Assembly: GCF_040834005.1 (NCBI RefSeq)
Contig: NZ_CP162129.1
Coordinates: 68,501 to 132,500, forward strand
Reading direction: 5' to 3'
Source of the DNA: Paenibacillus sp. PL2-23
GTDB taxonomy: Bacteria > Bacillota > Bacilli > Paenibacillales > Paenibacillaceae
Length of the DNA stretch: 64,000 nt
Part shown: piece after piece, positions 51,934 through 61,476 of the stretch
How positions within the stretch are numbered: the stretch's first letter is position 1
How the letters are laid out: each line of letters opens with the position of its first letter
The notes under the pieces: model-generated
The model's input: the letters and a program-made list of their open reading frames with translations, nothing else
The model's database searches: none
What the model was told of the DNA's origin: nothing
Translations under genes and position numbers: made by a program

Positions 51934-53232
51934 CTAATCCAGCTTGAACAGCTGGCGCATCCGATCGGAGAGCAGCGACTTGTTCGCCCTGAGCGGCTCT
52001 TCTGGAAAATACAGATGGTACTGGCCCTGGCGAAGCCCCGTAATGGAACGAACAATGTCGGATTTGACGGAAATTTCACTGATTCGATCCTCGTTGTCCA
52101 GCAACAAAATCGGAGCTTTTTCCCGCTTTTCCCCGTTATTCTGATCGGGTCGATACACATCATACGGCAAGTCGAACGGATAGTCGATTTCCATATGATA
52201 GTCAGGATTGAGCCCCGCAGCGAGCAGCGCCTCCGCCAATTCAGCCAGCCATGTTTCATCCGGGTTCTCAATGGTTACATATTTGTAGAGCTGTCTATTT
52301 AGGAACCGCAGACACAAGTCGCTGAGCAGCTCATCAGGCTCATCCGCCCATTCGGCGAATGCCGTCTGAGCAAGCGATTCGTCCAGCTTCACATAATCCT
52401 GCAGGCTGAGCTGGTTAGCCAGCAGCTTCTCCAGCGGCTTCGCCATCCACTTGAAGGTGTAGCCCTGACCGTGGAGCTCCTGCGCTCTGCGGAATATTTG
52501 TCTCAATATAATCTCCGAGCTTCTTGTAACAGGATGAAAATAAATTTGCCAATACATCTGATACCGCGACATCAGATAATCCTCCACGGCATGCATGCCG
52601 CTTTCCTTGACCACGATCTTGCCGCGATAAGGCCGAAGGACGCGCAGAATGCGCTCCAGATCGAATGTGCCGTAATTGACCCCTGTATAATAGGCGTCCC
52701 GCAGCAAATAATCCATCCGATCCGCGTCCATCTGGCTGGAGATCAGGCTGACGACAATCGGCTTCGGATACGTCTTCTGAATAACCGCAGCGACCTTGGC
52801 AGGGAAGTCCTCGCCCACCTGGCGAAGCACAGCGTTAATATCCGTATCGCCGAGCAGTATAGCGCAGGTCCACTCCTCATGATCGGTATCGAATATGTCC
52901 TCCAGCGAATGCGAGAAGGGACCGTGGCCCACATCATGCAACAGAGCGGCGCACAAGGAGACGAGCCGCTCCTCCCGCGGCCAATCCGGATATTCGTTGC
53001 GCTCGAACAACGATATGACACGGCGTGTGATCTCGTAGACGCCCAGCGAATGCGAGAACCGGCTGTGCTCCGCTCCATGGAAGGTGAGGTAGGTCGTACC
53101 CAGCTGGCGGATCCGGCGAAGCCGCTGGAACTCCTTCGTATTAATGAGATCCCAGATCGTCTGGTCCTGTACATAGATGTAATGATGCACAGGATCCTTG
53201 AATACTTTCTCCTCCGTTAATTTGCCTTTCAT
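51934..53232 (-). CDS. HD-domain phosphohydrolase (YwfO/dGTPase-like)
   Basis: 432-residue HD-superfamily protein. Metal-binding motifs are intact: H in HSRFSHSLGVYE, HD in HDVGHGPFSHSLED, and a later D in SQMDADRMDYLLRD. It resembles the YwfO family, dNTP/nucleotide phosphohydrolases related to dGTPase. It lies between abrB and tatD, where Bacillus subtilis carries metS. Its upstream region is shared with divergent abrB and contains Spo0A boxes. The substrate is not certain. Confidence 0.87.
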   Translation of the reverse strand: MKGKLTEEKVFKDPVHHYIYVQDQTIWDLINTKEFQRLRRIRQLGTTYLTFHGAEHSRFSHSLGVYEITRRVISLFERNEYPDWPREERLVSLCAALLHDVGHGPFSHSLEDIFDTDHEEWTCAILLGDTDINAVLRQVGEDFPAKVAAVIQKTYPKPIVVSLISSQMDADRMDYLLRDAYYTGVNYGTFDLERILRVLRPYRGKIVVKESGMHAVEDYLMSRYQMYWQIYFHPVTRSSEIILRQIFRRAQELHGQGYTFKWMAKPLEKLLANQLSLQDYVKLDESLAQTAFAEWADEPDELLSDLCLRFLNRQLYKYVTIENPDETWLAELAEALLAAGLNPDYHMEIDYPFDLPYDVYRPDQNNGEKREKAPILLLDNEDRISEISVKSDIVRSITGLRQGQYHLYFPEEPLRANKSLLSDRMRQLFKLD

Positions 53233-53257
53233 GTTATCATCTCCTTTTGTTCAAAAT

Positions 53258-53319
53258 TTCGACACAACTCATACGAATAATGTCGAATCGTGTCGTAGAA
53301 TAGTTTCCAAATTGTCGAA
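53258..53319. promoter_or_regulatory. Three exact Spo0A boxes upstream of the HD-domain gene
   Basis: TGTCGAA occurs at 53281-53287 and 53313-53319 on the plus strand and inverted (TTCGACA) at 53258-53264. They lie close to the HD-domain gene start and upstream of the abrB promoter, so either gene could be the target. Confidence 0.55.
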
Positions 53320-53403
53320 GCTGATGTATTCTATTACAGAGCAATATTTTTACTATATCCCGAAGAAGTCTTGTTATTACTGCAATTTGGCAGCGATTTG
53401 TAG

Positions 53404-53432
53404 TTGACTGTTTTGGGAAGAGTTGGTATCAT
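53404..53432 (+). promoter_or_regulatory. abrB sigma-A promoter
   Basis: TTGACT (53404-53409), 17 bp, TATCAT (53427-53432), about 70 bp before the abrB start. Confidence 0.7.
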
Positions 53433-53455
53433 AGAGTCATAGAATTCACAAACAT

Positions 53456-53472
53456 TGTCGAACGATGACGAA
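53456..53472 (+). promoter_or_regulatory. Tandem Spo0A operator in the abrB leader
   Basis: TGTCGAACGATGACGAA is a tandem pair of Spo0A boxes (TGTCGAA-3-TGACGAA), the same arrangement as I recall for the Bacillus subtilis abrB leader. Located just downstream of the predicted transcription start, it would let Spo0A~P block abrB. Confidence 0.8.
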
Positions 53473-53502
53473 TGTAAAACCTTGAGAGGACTGATAGATA
53501 TG

Positions 53503-53754
53503 ATGAAATCCACTGGTATTGTACGTAAGGTTGACGAGCTGGGCCGCGTTGTCATTCCGATTGAATTGCGTCGTACACTGGGCATTGGCGAGAAGGATGC
53601 GCTTGAAATTTATGTGGATGGCGAGCGCATTATGCTGAAGAAATATGAGCCAGCATGTATCTTCTGCGGCAACGCGGAGAACGTTTCCTACTTTAAGGGA
53701 AAAATTGTTTGCCATATTTGTTTATCAGAAATGCCTTCTCCTGTGACAAAATAA
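53503..53754 (+). CDS. abrB: Transition-state regulator AbrB
   Basis: About 83-residue DNA-binding protein that represses stationary-phase, sporulation and biofilm genes during growth. The AbrB swapped-hairpin domain is clear (MKSTGIVRKVDELGRVVIPI). The C-terminal part has two CxxC pairs (CIFC and CHIC) that could bind zinc. The start is the ATG at 53503 or 53500, after GAGAGGA. It is the only plus-strand gene in the conserved block and has its own promoter, Spo0A operator and terminator. Confidence 0.95.
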   Translation: MKSTGIVRKVDELGRVVIPIELRRTLGIGEKDALEIYVDGERIMLKKYEPACIFCGNAENVSYFKGKIVCHICLSEMPSPVTK

Positions 53755-53822
53755 ACAAAATCGGTTATAATCAATTTATACCATATCACTTTGTTAATTC
53801 TAACCTTTTTATACTCCTTTTT

Positions 53823-53866
53823 GCCTTCCTGCGCTAGAACCCGGCCAGGAAGGCCCTTTTTTTTTA
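53823..53866 (+). terminator. abrB terminator
   Basis: Hairpin GCCTTCCTG (53823-53831) with CAGGAAGGC (53846-53854) followed by a run of nine T on the plus strand. Confidence 0.9.
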
Positions 53867-53898
53867 GAAAGTATATTTTCGAGCAGCTCAAGATATAG

Positions 53899-54786
53899 CT
53901 ACCGGTTCACTTCATTGTATACGTCCCGCTTCGGAAGCCCCCGATCCAATGCTGTCTGCTTAATTGCTTCCTTCCGATCCATGGTCGCTTCATAATGAGC
54001 GACATGCTCTGCCAGGCCAAGCTCCGTCCACCAGGCGCTGCCTGCATGCTGCTCGCTAATGTCCGCTTCGCTGGCGCCATCCACGATAAGGCATATTTCG
54101 CCCAGAGGCGAATGCTCCTCGAACCAGGTGATACACTCCGATACCGTACCGCGTACAGCCTCTTCATGCTTCTTCGTTAATTCCCTAACAACGGCCATTC
54201 GCCGATCGCCGAGAGCCTCGAGCATAGCGGCCAGCGTCTTCGTCAGACGATGCGGCGACTCATACATCAGAACCGTCGCCTGCTGTCCAGCCAGCTCCTT
54301 GAGCCATTGTGCCAGCGCCTTCTTCTCCCGCGGCGGAAATCCAGCGAAGAGGAAGCGATGCGTGGGCAGCCCCGACATGATGAGCGCAGACAATGCCGCG
54401 TTGGCGCCTGGGATCGGCACGACGGCGATCTGCTGCTCTACAGCCTCGGCGACCAGATCGGCTCCTGGATCGGAGATGGCCGGCAGGCCCGCGTCGCTGA
54501 CGAGCGCTATAGACTTGCCCTCCAGCAGCAAGCGGATGAGCTCCGGTCCGCTTGCGGCTTTGTTATGCTCATGGTAGCTGACGATCCGGGTGTGAATGTC
54601 GAAGTGGGTCAGCAGCTTGCGGCTCTGTCTCGTATCCTCGGCCGCGATCAGATCCACTTCCTTCAAGATACGAATGGCGCGCATCGTCATATCCTCCAAA
54701 TTACCGATAGGAGTGCCGACCAGATAGAGGGTTCCGCTCTCATCCCCATTGCCGCTTGCGCCCTTGTAGCTTTGTTGTCTCCTCAT
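53899..54786 (-). CDS. rsmI: 16S rRNA (cytidine-2'-O)-methyltransferase RsmI
   Basis: 295-residue tetrapyrrole-methylase-fold enzyme that methylates a cytidine of 16S rRNA. Conserved segments: GTLYLVGTPIGNLEDMTMRA, IAAEDTRQSRKLL and ALVSDAGLPAISDPGADLV. Its ATG overlaps the trmN6 stop (ATGA), so the two are translationally coupled. yazA, which lies between them in Bacillus subtilis, is absent. Confidence 0.96.
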   Translation of the reverse strand: MRRQQSYKGASGNGDESGTLYLVGTPIGNLEDMTMRAIRILKEVDLIAAEDTRQSRKLLTHFDIHTRIVSYHEHNKAASGPELIRLLLEGKSIALVSDAGLPAISDPGADLVAEAVEQQIAVVPIPGANAALSALIMSGLPTHRFLFAGFPPREKKALAQWLKELAGQQATVLMYESPHRLTKTLAAMLEALGDRRMAVVRELTKKHEEAVRGTVSECITWFEEHSPLGEICLIVDGASEADISEQHAGSAWWTELGLAEHVAHYEATMDRKEAIKQTALDRGLPKRDVYNEVNR

Positions 54787-55511
54787 ACGATCTGGACTCC
54801 TTCTTCGTTATAGACCATAATGGGCGGCAGCAGACGAATATCCGGCTTGCCATCACGAGTTGCTTCTATTAATACCATGTTCGCTTCAGCTTGCGCATGC
54901 GGATGGACGAATTGTATACGCTTCGGCTCCAGCTTCCAACGCCGCAGCGTCTCTACGATATCCAGCAGTCTGGCTGGCCGATGAACCATAGACAGCTTCC
55001 CGCCCGGACGAAGCAGCTTACAGCAGGCAGAGCCCAAATCATCCAGTGTGCAATGAAGCTCATGCCTGGCGATAGCATAATGCTCATTCTCGTTATGATC
55101 GCCCGCTGTCACCGGCATATACGGAGGGTTCACGGTAATGGCGTCATACACGCCATTCCCCGCTATTTGCGGATACGTGCGGAGGTCCTGCTGCAGCACG
55201 TGTATCTGCTCCTGCAAGCCATTCATCGCCACACTTCGTCTTGCCATATCCGCTAATCTAGGCTGAAGCTCGATCGCGTCGATGGTTGCTTTGGTTCTTC
55301 CCGACAGCAGAATCGGAATCACTCCATTGCCAGAGCATAGATCCGCGATCCTTCCCCCACTTCTCGGTATATTCGCGAATCGGGAGAGCAGCACCGCATC
55401 CAGAGAGAAGCTGAATACCTCTCTGCTCTGAATAATGCGCAGTCCCGTCTCGGTCTGCAAATCGTCAATGCGTTCCCCTGCGCCAAGCGCAATGAATGGT
55501 TGTTCGGTCAC
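54783..55511 (-). CDS. yabB: tRNA1(Val) (adenine-N6)-methyltransferase-like protein YabB/TrmN6
   Basis: About 242-residue SAM-dependent methyltransferase with the SAM motif IADLCSGNGVIPILLS and the N6-adenine catalytic motif NPPYMP. The GTG at 55511 is preferred because AAAGGAG lies 9 bases upstream; an in-frame extension to 55550 lies over that site. It belongs to the yabA-yabB-rsmI group of Bacillus. The exact tRNA substrate is inferred from the family. Confidence 0.9.
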   Translation of the reverse strand: MTEQPFIALGAGERIDDLQTETGLRIIQSREVFSFSLDAVLLSRFANIPRSGGRIADLCSGNGVIPILLSGRTKATIDAIELQPRLADMARRSVAMNGLQEQIHVLQQDLRTYPQIAGNGVYDAITVNPPYMPVTAGDHNENEHYAIARHELHCTLDDLGSACCKLLRPGGKLSMVHRPARLLDIVETLRRWKLEPKRIQFVHPHAQAEANMVLIEATRDGKPDIRLLPPIMVYNEEGVQIV

Positions 55512-55560
55512 GGCTCGTCTCTCCTTTATTTCTTCCATCATAACGTACATCGGTCTATTT

Positions 55561-55599
55561 TCAAAAAAAATGAGCCGCCCTTATAGTAAGGACGGCCTG
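55561..55599 (-). terminator. yabA terminator
   Basis: Hairpin GGCCGTCCTTA/TAAGGGCGGCTC-type stem followed by a run of eight T on the minus strand, about 20 bp after the yabA stop. Confidence 0.85.
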
Positions 55600-55615
55600 T
55601 CGATACGAAACTCGC

Positions 55616-56032
55616 TTATTTGTTGAGGAAGGACAGACAGAACAAGCAGTCGCCCTCCGTCCGCAAGTGACCGTAGTACACATTGCAGATATGGAAGCCT
55701 TCATGATAGATCCGGGATAAGTTATCATGCCCTTCGCCAACCGCCACGCCGTTATCCTCCATCCGTTCCTGACGGGACGTATCGGATTTTGGTTTCTTCT
55801 GCGTATGCCGCGCCGCCGATATGACAGCCTCGCGTTCCGCGGTTGTCTCCCGCTTGAATACTTGGCGCAGCTGATGATTCTCCATGCTGAGCCTGTTGTT
55901 CTCCTCCAGCAATTCCTTCACCTTCTGCTTGAGGGCGCTTAGCTCGGCATGAATTTGGCCTACCCGGTTATCCAAGTCATCCATTTGATCGAAAATATCC
56001 CTCTTCTCCAAGTTCCCACCCCAGAACTTCAA
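55616..56032 (-). CDS. yabA: Replication initiation control protein YabA
   Basis: Negative regulator of replication initiation that binds DnaA and DnaN. An N-terminal coiled coil (about residues 10-65, [20 protein letters not shown]) mediates oligomerisation and a C-terminal zinc-binding region has His/Cys ligands ([20 protein letters not shown] and LFC). About 131-138 residues: TTG codons at 56032 and 56011 are both possible starts; the latter ([10 protein letters not shown]) aligns better with the Bacillus protein. It is followed by a strong terminator ending the tmk-holB-yabA operon. Confidence 0.92.
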   Translation of the reverse strand: MKFWGGNLEKRDIFDQMDDLDNRVGQIHAELSALKQKVKELLEENNRLSMENHQLRQVFKRETTAEREAVISAARHTQKKPKSDTSRQERMEDNGVAVGEGHDNLSRIYHEGFHICNVYYGHLRTEGDCLFCLSFLNK

Positions 56033-56072
56033 GCGTGAGCGTTACCTCACCTATTTGATGAAACGGTATTGC

Positions 56073-56876
56073 CTATTTCACAACGACATCATCCAGCGGT
56101 AATTCCTTTGGCTTGCCTGGGATGTCAAACAGCTGCACATATACGCTCTTGGTTCCCGCGTTAATGCCTGTCACCTTGCCTTCACCGTAGGAGGTGATGA
56201 CAATCTTGCCAATGGCCGGCAGCTCTTCCCGCACGCTCTCGTAATTGTCATGCTCGTATTTGAGACAGCACATCAATCTTCCGCACAAGCCCGAGATCTT
56301 CGTAGGGTTCAGTGACAGATTCTGATCCTTGGCCATCTTGATCGACACAGGCTCGAAATCGCCTAGCCAGGAGGAGCAGCACAATACGCGTCCACAAGGC
56401 CCTATGCCGCCGAGCATCTTGGCTTCATCGCGCACCCCGATCTGTCGAAGCTCAATTCGAGTGCGGAACACGCTGGCCAGATCCTTGACCAATTCACGGA
56501 AATCCACACGCCCTTCAGCGGTGAAGTAAAAAATGATCTTGTTGCGGTCGAACGTAAATTCGACATCAACCAGCTTCATCCGAAGCTGATGGCTCTTAAT
56601 CTTCTCCAGGCAGGTTGTAAAAGCGTTCTTGGCCGCTGAGCGGTTCTCTTCGACTACCTGGGCATCCGAATCACTGGCGATCCGGATCACTTTCTTCAGA
56701 GGGAGAACAACATCCGATTCACCGACTTGCTTCTGTCCCACCACCACTTTACCGTATTCGATCCCGCGAGCGGTCTCAACAATAACATGCTGGTCCTTCT
56801 CGACAGGGTGATCGACCGGATCAAAGTAATAGATCTTGCCCGCTTTCTTAAAGCGGACACCGATGACATTATACAA
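56073..56876 (-). CDS. ricT: RicT (YaaT), PSP1-domain protein of the Ric/Y complex
   Basis: 267-residue protein of the RicA-RicF-RicT complex, which assists RNase Y-dependent mRNA maturation and influences Spo0A phosphorylation and biofilm formation. The PSP1 domain and its cysteine cluster (GPCGRVLCCSSW and CGRLMCCLKYEHD), which can hold iron-sulfur clusters, are intact. It begins 3 bp after the holB stop. Confidence 0.95.
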   Translation of the reverse strand: MYNVIGVRFKKAGKIYYFDPVDHPVEKDQHVIVETARGIEYGKVVVGQKQVGESDVVLPLKKVIRIASDSDAQVVEENRSAAKNAFTTCLEKIKSHQLRMKLVDVEFTFDRNKIIFYFTAEGRVDFRELVKDLASVFRTRIELRQIGVRDEAKMLGGIGPCGRVLCCSSWLGDFEPVSIKMAKDQNLSLNPTKISGLCGRLMCCLKYEHDNYESVREELPAIGKIVITSYGEGKVTGINAGTKSVYVQLFDIPGKPKELPLDDVVVK

Positions 56877-56879
56877 GAA

Positions 56880-57857
56880 TTAGCCCTCCTGTAGGTTTAC
56901 CAATAATTGCTCAAAAGCTAGCTGCGGGGATACATTGCTGCGTATCCGCTTCCCCGCCTCCAGAATATGCTCCATGCAGGACACCCATCCTGCAAAGGAT
57001 CGATCATAAGCGTGACTTCTTATCCATTCTACTTGATCTATAAATATAAGCTTGTCCTGCCTTCCGGCTTGGAACTGCGTCAAATCCTTGAACCATAGGG
57101 TTAGCATGGCAAGCAGCAGATCGATCTGACTTGCCAAATCCGTCTTAAACAGCTGTTGCTGGGCAGTGATCATCGCCGCGGTGAATCGGGACATACTCTC
57201 CTTGCCTAATTGTATCACTAGGTTTCTGATTTCTGCAAACCCATTCTGCTGGACTAATTCCCTCGCGCCATCCAGCCCAGCTGACAAATGGACGGCAGCC
57301 CTTGCCAGAAGAGGGGAGATTCCCTCCGCTGTGAGCCTCTCCAGCATCGCCTCGGGCGACATGGGGAGAAACGGCACCCATTGCGTTCGGGAGCGAATCG
57401 TTGGCAGCACTGCTTGTCCGTTATCCGTAATCAGAATAGCGACAATGGGGGATACCGGCTCCTCCAGAAACTTTAGCAGGCTATTGGCAGCCTGCAGCGT
57501 CAGCTTCTCCGCTGCTTCAACGATATACACCACTCTTCCCGATTGCGTGCTGCGATAGGCCATGGAGCGCTGCAGCTCGCGAATCTGGTCGATCTTGATG
57601 CTGCTGCCATCCGGTGCGATCGTGATCAGATCGCTTTGATTGCCGTGCTCGAACTTCCTGCATGCCAGGCATTCGTCGCAAGCGTCCCAGCCGTCAGCCG
57701 TACAGAACAACGCTTTGGCGAACTGCCGGGCCATATCGAGACGGCCCGTACCGGACGGGCCGCTGAATAGATAAGCATGCGATATTTTGTTGGTCTGAAG
57801 GGCATGCTTCAGAATTCGCTGCGCCTTCCATTGTCCGTCCGCCCGTTCAAGGCCCAT
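56880..57857 (-). CDS. holB: DNA polymerase III delta' subunit HolB
   Basis: About 325-residue clamp-loader subunit. AAA+ features: a Walker-A-like segment FSGPSGTGRLDMA in which Arg replaces the usual Lys, a zinc-binding cluster CDECLACRKFEHG, and the C-terminal collar domain. Loss of the Walker lysine fits delta' being a non-hydrolysing subunit. The ATG at 57857 with AAGGAAGAG upstream is preferred over an in-frame GTG at 57890. It lies in the tmk-darA-yaaR-holB-ricT-yabA operon. Confidence 0.93.
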   Translation of the reverse strand: MGLERADGQWKAQRILKHALQTNKISHAYLFSGPSGTGRLDMARQFAKALFCTADGWDACDECLACRKFEHGNQSDLITIAPDGSSIKIDQIRELQRSMAYRSTQSGRVVYIVEAAEKLTLQAANSLLKFLEEPVSPIVAILITDNGQAVLPTIRSRTQWVPFLPMSPEAMLERLTAEGISPLLARAAVHLSAGLDGARELVQQNGFAEIRNLVIQLGKESMSRFTAAMITAQQQLFKTDLASQIDLLLAMLTLWFKDLTQFQAGRQDKLIFIDQVEWIRSHAYDRSFAGWVSCMEHILEAGKRIRSNVSPQLAFEQLLVNLQEG

Positions 57858-57892
57858 ACTCTCTTCCTTACCTTTCCCAGCTTGATTCACGT

Positions 57893-58336
57893 TTAAAACA
57901 TCAGGTTAATCAATATGCCGCGTATTTCGCCAATTTTGTTGAGCAGCTCAATTCTTCCTTCCTCGCTGTTCAGCAGATCCTCGCCCATGGAGACCAGCGT
58001 GGCGTCGAGCTCATCGAGCAGCTTGTAGCGCTTAATCCGGCCGCGGCGATCGAAGCCGCGCACTTCCTTCAGGCCGATGCCTCGCCTTATGGTATCCTCA
58101 AGGAAGGACTTCACCATCTGACGGTACAGCATAAGCTCTCTGACCGTCATATTTTTGGACAATCGGTCGCCTTGGCGGTGTATATCCTGCAGCTTGGACT
58201 GCAATTGCTCCTGGCTGCGCTGAGCATCCTGCTGCACCATAACATCGGCGAAGCTGGAAGCCTGCAGCGGCTTGGCTGAAGGATCTGTGTTGGAACGATT
58301 CTGCTGGGCTAACCGCCAGCTTTGATCTACTCTCAT
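57893..58336 (-). CDS. yaaR: DUF327 protein YaaR
   Basis: 147-residue, mostly helical protein of the YaaR/DUF327 family, function unknown. Conserved region DRLSKNMTVRELMLYRQMVK and the later EVRGFDRRGRIKRYKLLDEL. It lies between darA and holB, the invariant position in Firmicutes, suggesting a link to replication or c-di-AMP signalling without proof. Confidence 0.9.
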   Translation of the reverse strand: MRVDQSWRLAQQNRSNTDPSAKPLQASSFADVMVQQDAQRSQEQLQSKLQDIHRQGDRLSKNMTVRELMLYRQMVKSFLEDTIRRGIGLKEVRGFDRRGRIKRYKLLDELDATLVSMGEDLLNSEEGRIELLNKIGEIRGILINLMF

Positions 58337-58350
58337 GCTGTCACACCCAT

Positions 58351-58752
<402 letters not shown>

Positions 58753-59388
58753 CTATAATCCTGCAAATCTGCGCTGAATGACGTCCATCGCCGATTGCAG
58801 CACCCGCTCTGGGCTTTGCTCAGCGTCAATCTGAACCATCCGCTCCGGAAATTGCTGAAGCAATAGCTGATATCCGGCCCTTACCCGCTCATGGAACGAA
58901 TGGCGCTCCAGATCAAGACGGTTCACCTCACGCACCTCGTTCATCGCGATACGACCCAGCCCTGTCTCCGGCGATACATCCATATAGAGGGTCAGATGGG
59001 GCATCACGCCCGCAATGGCGAATTCGTTGATCCTCCAGACCTCCTCCATTCCAAGCCCTCTAGCGTGGCCTTGGTAAGCCAAGCTGCTGTCGACGAACCG
59101 ATCGCATAACACGATATGGCCCCCCTGAAGGGCTGGCAACACCTTCTCGACCAGATGCTGTCTTCTTGCTGCCGCATACAGCAGCGCCTCCGTCCTAGCA
59201 TCCATCGCAGTATTGGCAGTATCCAGAATAACGCCCCGTATCTGCTCCGCGATAGGAATGCCGCCAGGCTCTCTCGTAACGGTAACAGCTTTGCCCAGCT
59301 TCTGCAGTGTATTCGCCAGCTGCCCAATGAGTGAGCTCTTACCGGCGCCTTCGCCGCCTTCTATGGTAATGAATATTCCTTGATTCAA
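58753..59388 (-). CDS. tmk: Thymidylate kinase
   Basis: 211-residue dTMP kinase. P-loop [19 protein letters not shown], the substrate motif VTREPGG, and the [18 protein letters not shown] segment are all intact. It follows the yaaO-type gene and leads the holB operon, as in Bacillus. Confidence 0.97.
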   Translation of the reverse strand: MNQGIFITIEGGEGAGKSSLIGQLANTLQKLGKAVTVTREPGGIPIAEQIRGVILDTANTAMDARTEALLYAAARRQHLVEKVLPALQGGHIVLCDRFVDSSLAYQGHARGLGMEEVWRINEFAIAGVMPHLTLYMDVSPETGLGRIAMNEVREVNRLDLERHSFHERVRAGYQLLLQQFPERMVQIDAEQSPERVLQSAMDVIQRRFAGL

Positions 59389-59484
59389 ACGATTCGTTCC
59401 CCTAACTATAAACAGAACTTGTACATTTATTGTAGCAAAGGGGACCTCCTACTACAACGAAATAATGACGGTTTTCGACCGTGC

Positions 59485-61026
59485 TCAACATTTCTCTTCT
59501 ATTATAATAGCAATAGTCTCCATAGCTTCGTCCTTCGCCCCTTGAAACCTTGCGCCGGAACGCGCCAACCGCTCAATATGCGCGATATGTTCACTCGAAA
59601 TCCGCTCACCCGTATACAATACTGGAATACCAGGGGGGTACGGTACGACCATCTCTCCGCTGAGTTGATTCAACGCTCCCAGCAGCTTCACCCTCTGCTT
59701 GCTCGCTCGTGTTGAACGTGTAAACGAGACCAGCTCGCTTCTGCTTATCGCTGCATCTGCCTTAACAGCCTGCGCAGGATTCGTAGCGGCAACGCCAGTA
59801 GAAGGGGCGACGCTGCTATGGATGTGAACAAGCGCCTCCTTCAGTCTTGGCAGTGCTTCTCTTCCCGCATGGGGCCCCACAACAAGCAGCACATATTGTG
59901 GGTCTGCCAGCTCCGCATAACAGCCATGCCGCTCCAGCTCCTGCTGAAGCTCATAGCCTGACAGTGCTCCCGTTCCATCCGTTAACAGGATTCGTAGCGG
60001 ATCATACGCGATAGCAGAATGAGCGCACTCGTCGCTGGCCCCCTGCCCCGGCATCGTCCACCTCAACGAGCTGCCCTGTAGCCACCTCCGGAATTGTTGC
60101 ACCGCTTCGATCGACTCCTGGTATAAAGCCTCACCCGCGGATTGAACTATAGCCCGGGCAATATCCAGCGACGCGAGGATGGGAAAGGATGGACTGGAGC
60201 TCTGCAGCATGGCAAGCGTTTCTCTCAGCCTCTCACGGTCTATTCGCTGCCCTTGTACATGCAGCATAGCTCCCATGGTCATAGCCGGCAAGGTTTTATG
60301 CGTGGACTGGACAACAGCATCCGCTCCAGCCTGAATCGCTGAAGTCGGAAGCTGCGGATGAAAGCCGTAATGCGCGCCATGCGCCTCGTCTACGAGAAGC
60401 GGAATTCCAGCGCTGCGGCATCGCGCAATATAGTCGTCCAGCCTCACACTCATGCCATAATAGTTGGGCGTCGATAGGAATACCGCCTTGGCTTCGGGAA
60501 CCATCATCAGCGCTTCCTCCACCTGCTGTATGCTCGGAATGGTCGCCAATTGGGTGTGGGGCTCGTATTCAGGGTAAAGGAATACCGCCTTGGCTCCCGC
60601 CAGCCTCAGCCCATTGATAATGGACTTATGTACATTGCGCTGCACGATGATGGTGTCCCCTGGCTGGCATACGGTCAGAATAAGCGCCAAATTGCCAGAG
60701 GTGCTCCCGCCAACGAGGAAATAAGTGTCCTCCGAGCCAAAGCAAGCCGCTGCCAGCCGCTGCGCTTCCTGGATGGAAGCCTCCGGGTGATGGAGATCAT
60801 CCGTGGAGGATAGCTCGGTCACATCCAGTGCCAGCAAAGGGGCAAAACAATCCTCTATGCCGCTCTTGTGCTGTCCCGCCTTTTCTAATCCGTATTGCAG
60901 AGCCTCGCCCTGATGATGGCCTGGAACATGAAAGCTGACAGGATTACTCCTGGCGTGCTGAGCTAAAGCGTCATAAAGCGGAGTACGCCATTGCTGTTGC
61001 TGTTGTTGCTGCTGATTCTGTGCCAA
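59485..61026 (-). CDS. yaaO: Orn/Lys/Arg decarboxylase-family PLP enzyme (YaaO-like)
   Basis: 513-residue fold-type I PLP enzyme of the Orn/Lys/Arg decarboxylase family. PLP-site residues are visible: PLVDEAHGAHYG and the lysine in VVQSTHKTLPAMT; SFHVPGHHQG is typical of the N-terminus. The amino acid substrate cannot be told from the sequence. The TTG start at 61026 has AAGGAAGGA 9 bases upstream. The N-terminus is unusual, with eight consecutive glutamines (residues 5-12) encoded by mixed CAG/CAA codons. Confidence 0.9.
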   Translation of the reverse strand: MAQNQQQQQQQQWRTPLYDALAQHARSNPVSFHVPGHHQGEALQYGLEKAGQHKSGIEDCFAPLLALDVTELSSTDDLHHPEASIQEAQRLAAACFGSEDTYFLVGGSTSGNLALILTVCQPGDTIIVQRNVHKSIINGLRLAGAKAVFLYPEYEPHTQLATIPSIQQVEEALMMVPEAKAVFLSTPNYYGMSVRLDDYIARCRSAGIPLLVDEAHGAHYGFHPQLPTSAIQAGADAVVQSTHKTLPAMTMGAMLHVQGQRIDRERLRETLAMLQSSSPSFPILASLDIARAIVQSAGEALYQESIEAVQQFRRWLQGSSLRWTMPGQGASDECAHSAIAYDPLRILLTDGTGALSGYELQQELERHGCYAELADPQYVLLVVGPHAGREALPRLKEALVHIHSSVAPSTGVAATNPAQAVKADAAISRSELVSFTRSTRASKQRVKLLGALNQLSGEMVVPYPPGIPVLYTGERISSEHIAHIERLARSGARFQGAKDEAMETIAIIIEEKC

Positions 61027-61108
61027 CTCGACACATCCTTCCTTCGAATACTGTGCTTCGTCTATTGTAACGAAGCTGTGAAGCTGACGTAAACTTTAAA
61101 TGCCAAGT

Positions 61109-61190
61109 TGAAACGGCTGTCGCCGTCCTTGGCGGCGCAGCGCGTTTCATTCCGAGAATTCTAAGCTCAGTTAAGCTGTAAAACCTATAA
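61109..61190 (-). repeat. Dispersed intergenic element, copy 4 (diverged)
   Basis: Starts with the same AAACGGCTGTCGCCGTCCTT hairpin and GGCGGCGCAG segment, then diverges while keeping the TTTC...AAGCTCAG...AAACCTATAA skeleton. On the minus strand it begins about 11 bp beyond the csfB terminator. Confidence 0.6.
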
Positions 61191-61201
61191 ATTAGAATTG
61201 C

Positions 61202-61231
61202 AAAAAAAACAGCCTCTGTCTCCAGGGCTGC
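61202..61231 (-). terminator. csfB terminator
   Basis: Hairpin CAGCC...GGCTG directly after the stop codon, followed by a run of eight T on the minus strand. Confidence 0.8.
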
Positions 61232-61441
61232 TTACGCGTTTTTTTCTACAAATAGCTGCTTCATCTGATGAATAAAAAAAGGATATTTGGCGTCTCTAAC
61301 GTCCGTGCGAACCATCTCTGACTCGCAGTCACTGCAGATAAAGCCTAATACGATTCGTATACCTTCTCCTTCAGCCTTATCATTGCCGCAAATCGTGCAT
61401 TGGTGTAGGTGTTGGTGAGATCTGATGTTGTCCATGATCAT
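61232..61441 (-). CDS. csfB: Anti-sigma-G factor Gin (CsfB)
   Basis: 69-residue zinc-binding protein with two CxxC pairs (CTICG and CSDCE) and the family pattern EGEGIRIVLGFICSDCESE. Gin/CsfB holds sigma-G (and sigma-E in the forespore) inactive until engulfment is finished. The ATG at 61441 has AAGGA 8 bases upstream. A sigma-G-type promoter lies upstream, consistent with negative feedback. Confidence 0.94.
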   Translation of the reverse strand: MIMDNIRSHQHLHQCTICGNDKAEGEGIRIVLGFICSDCESEMVRTDVRDAKYPFFIHQMKQLFVEKNA

Positions 61442-61476
61442 CCCCGCTTTCCTTGCTTGTTAACATCTATTCCTAC

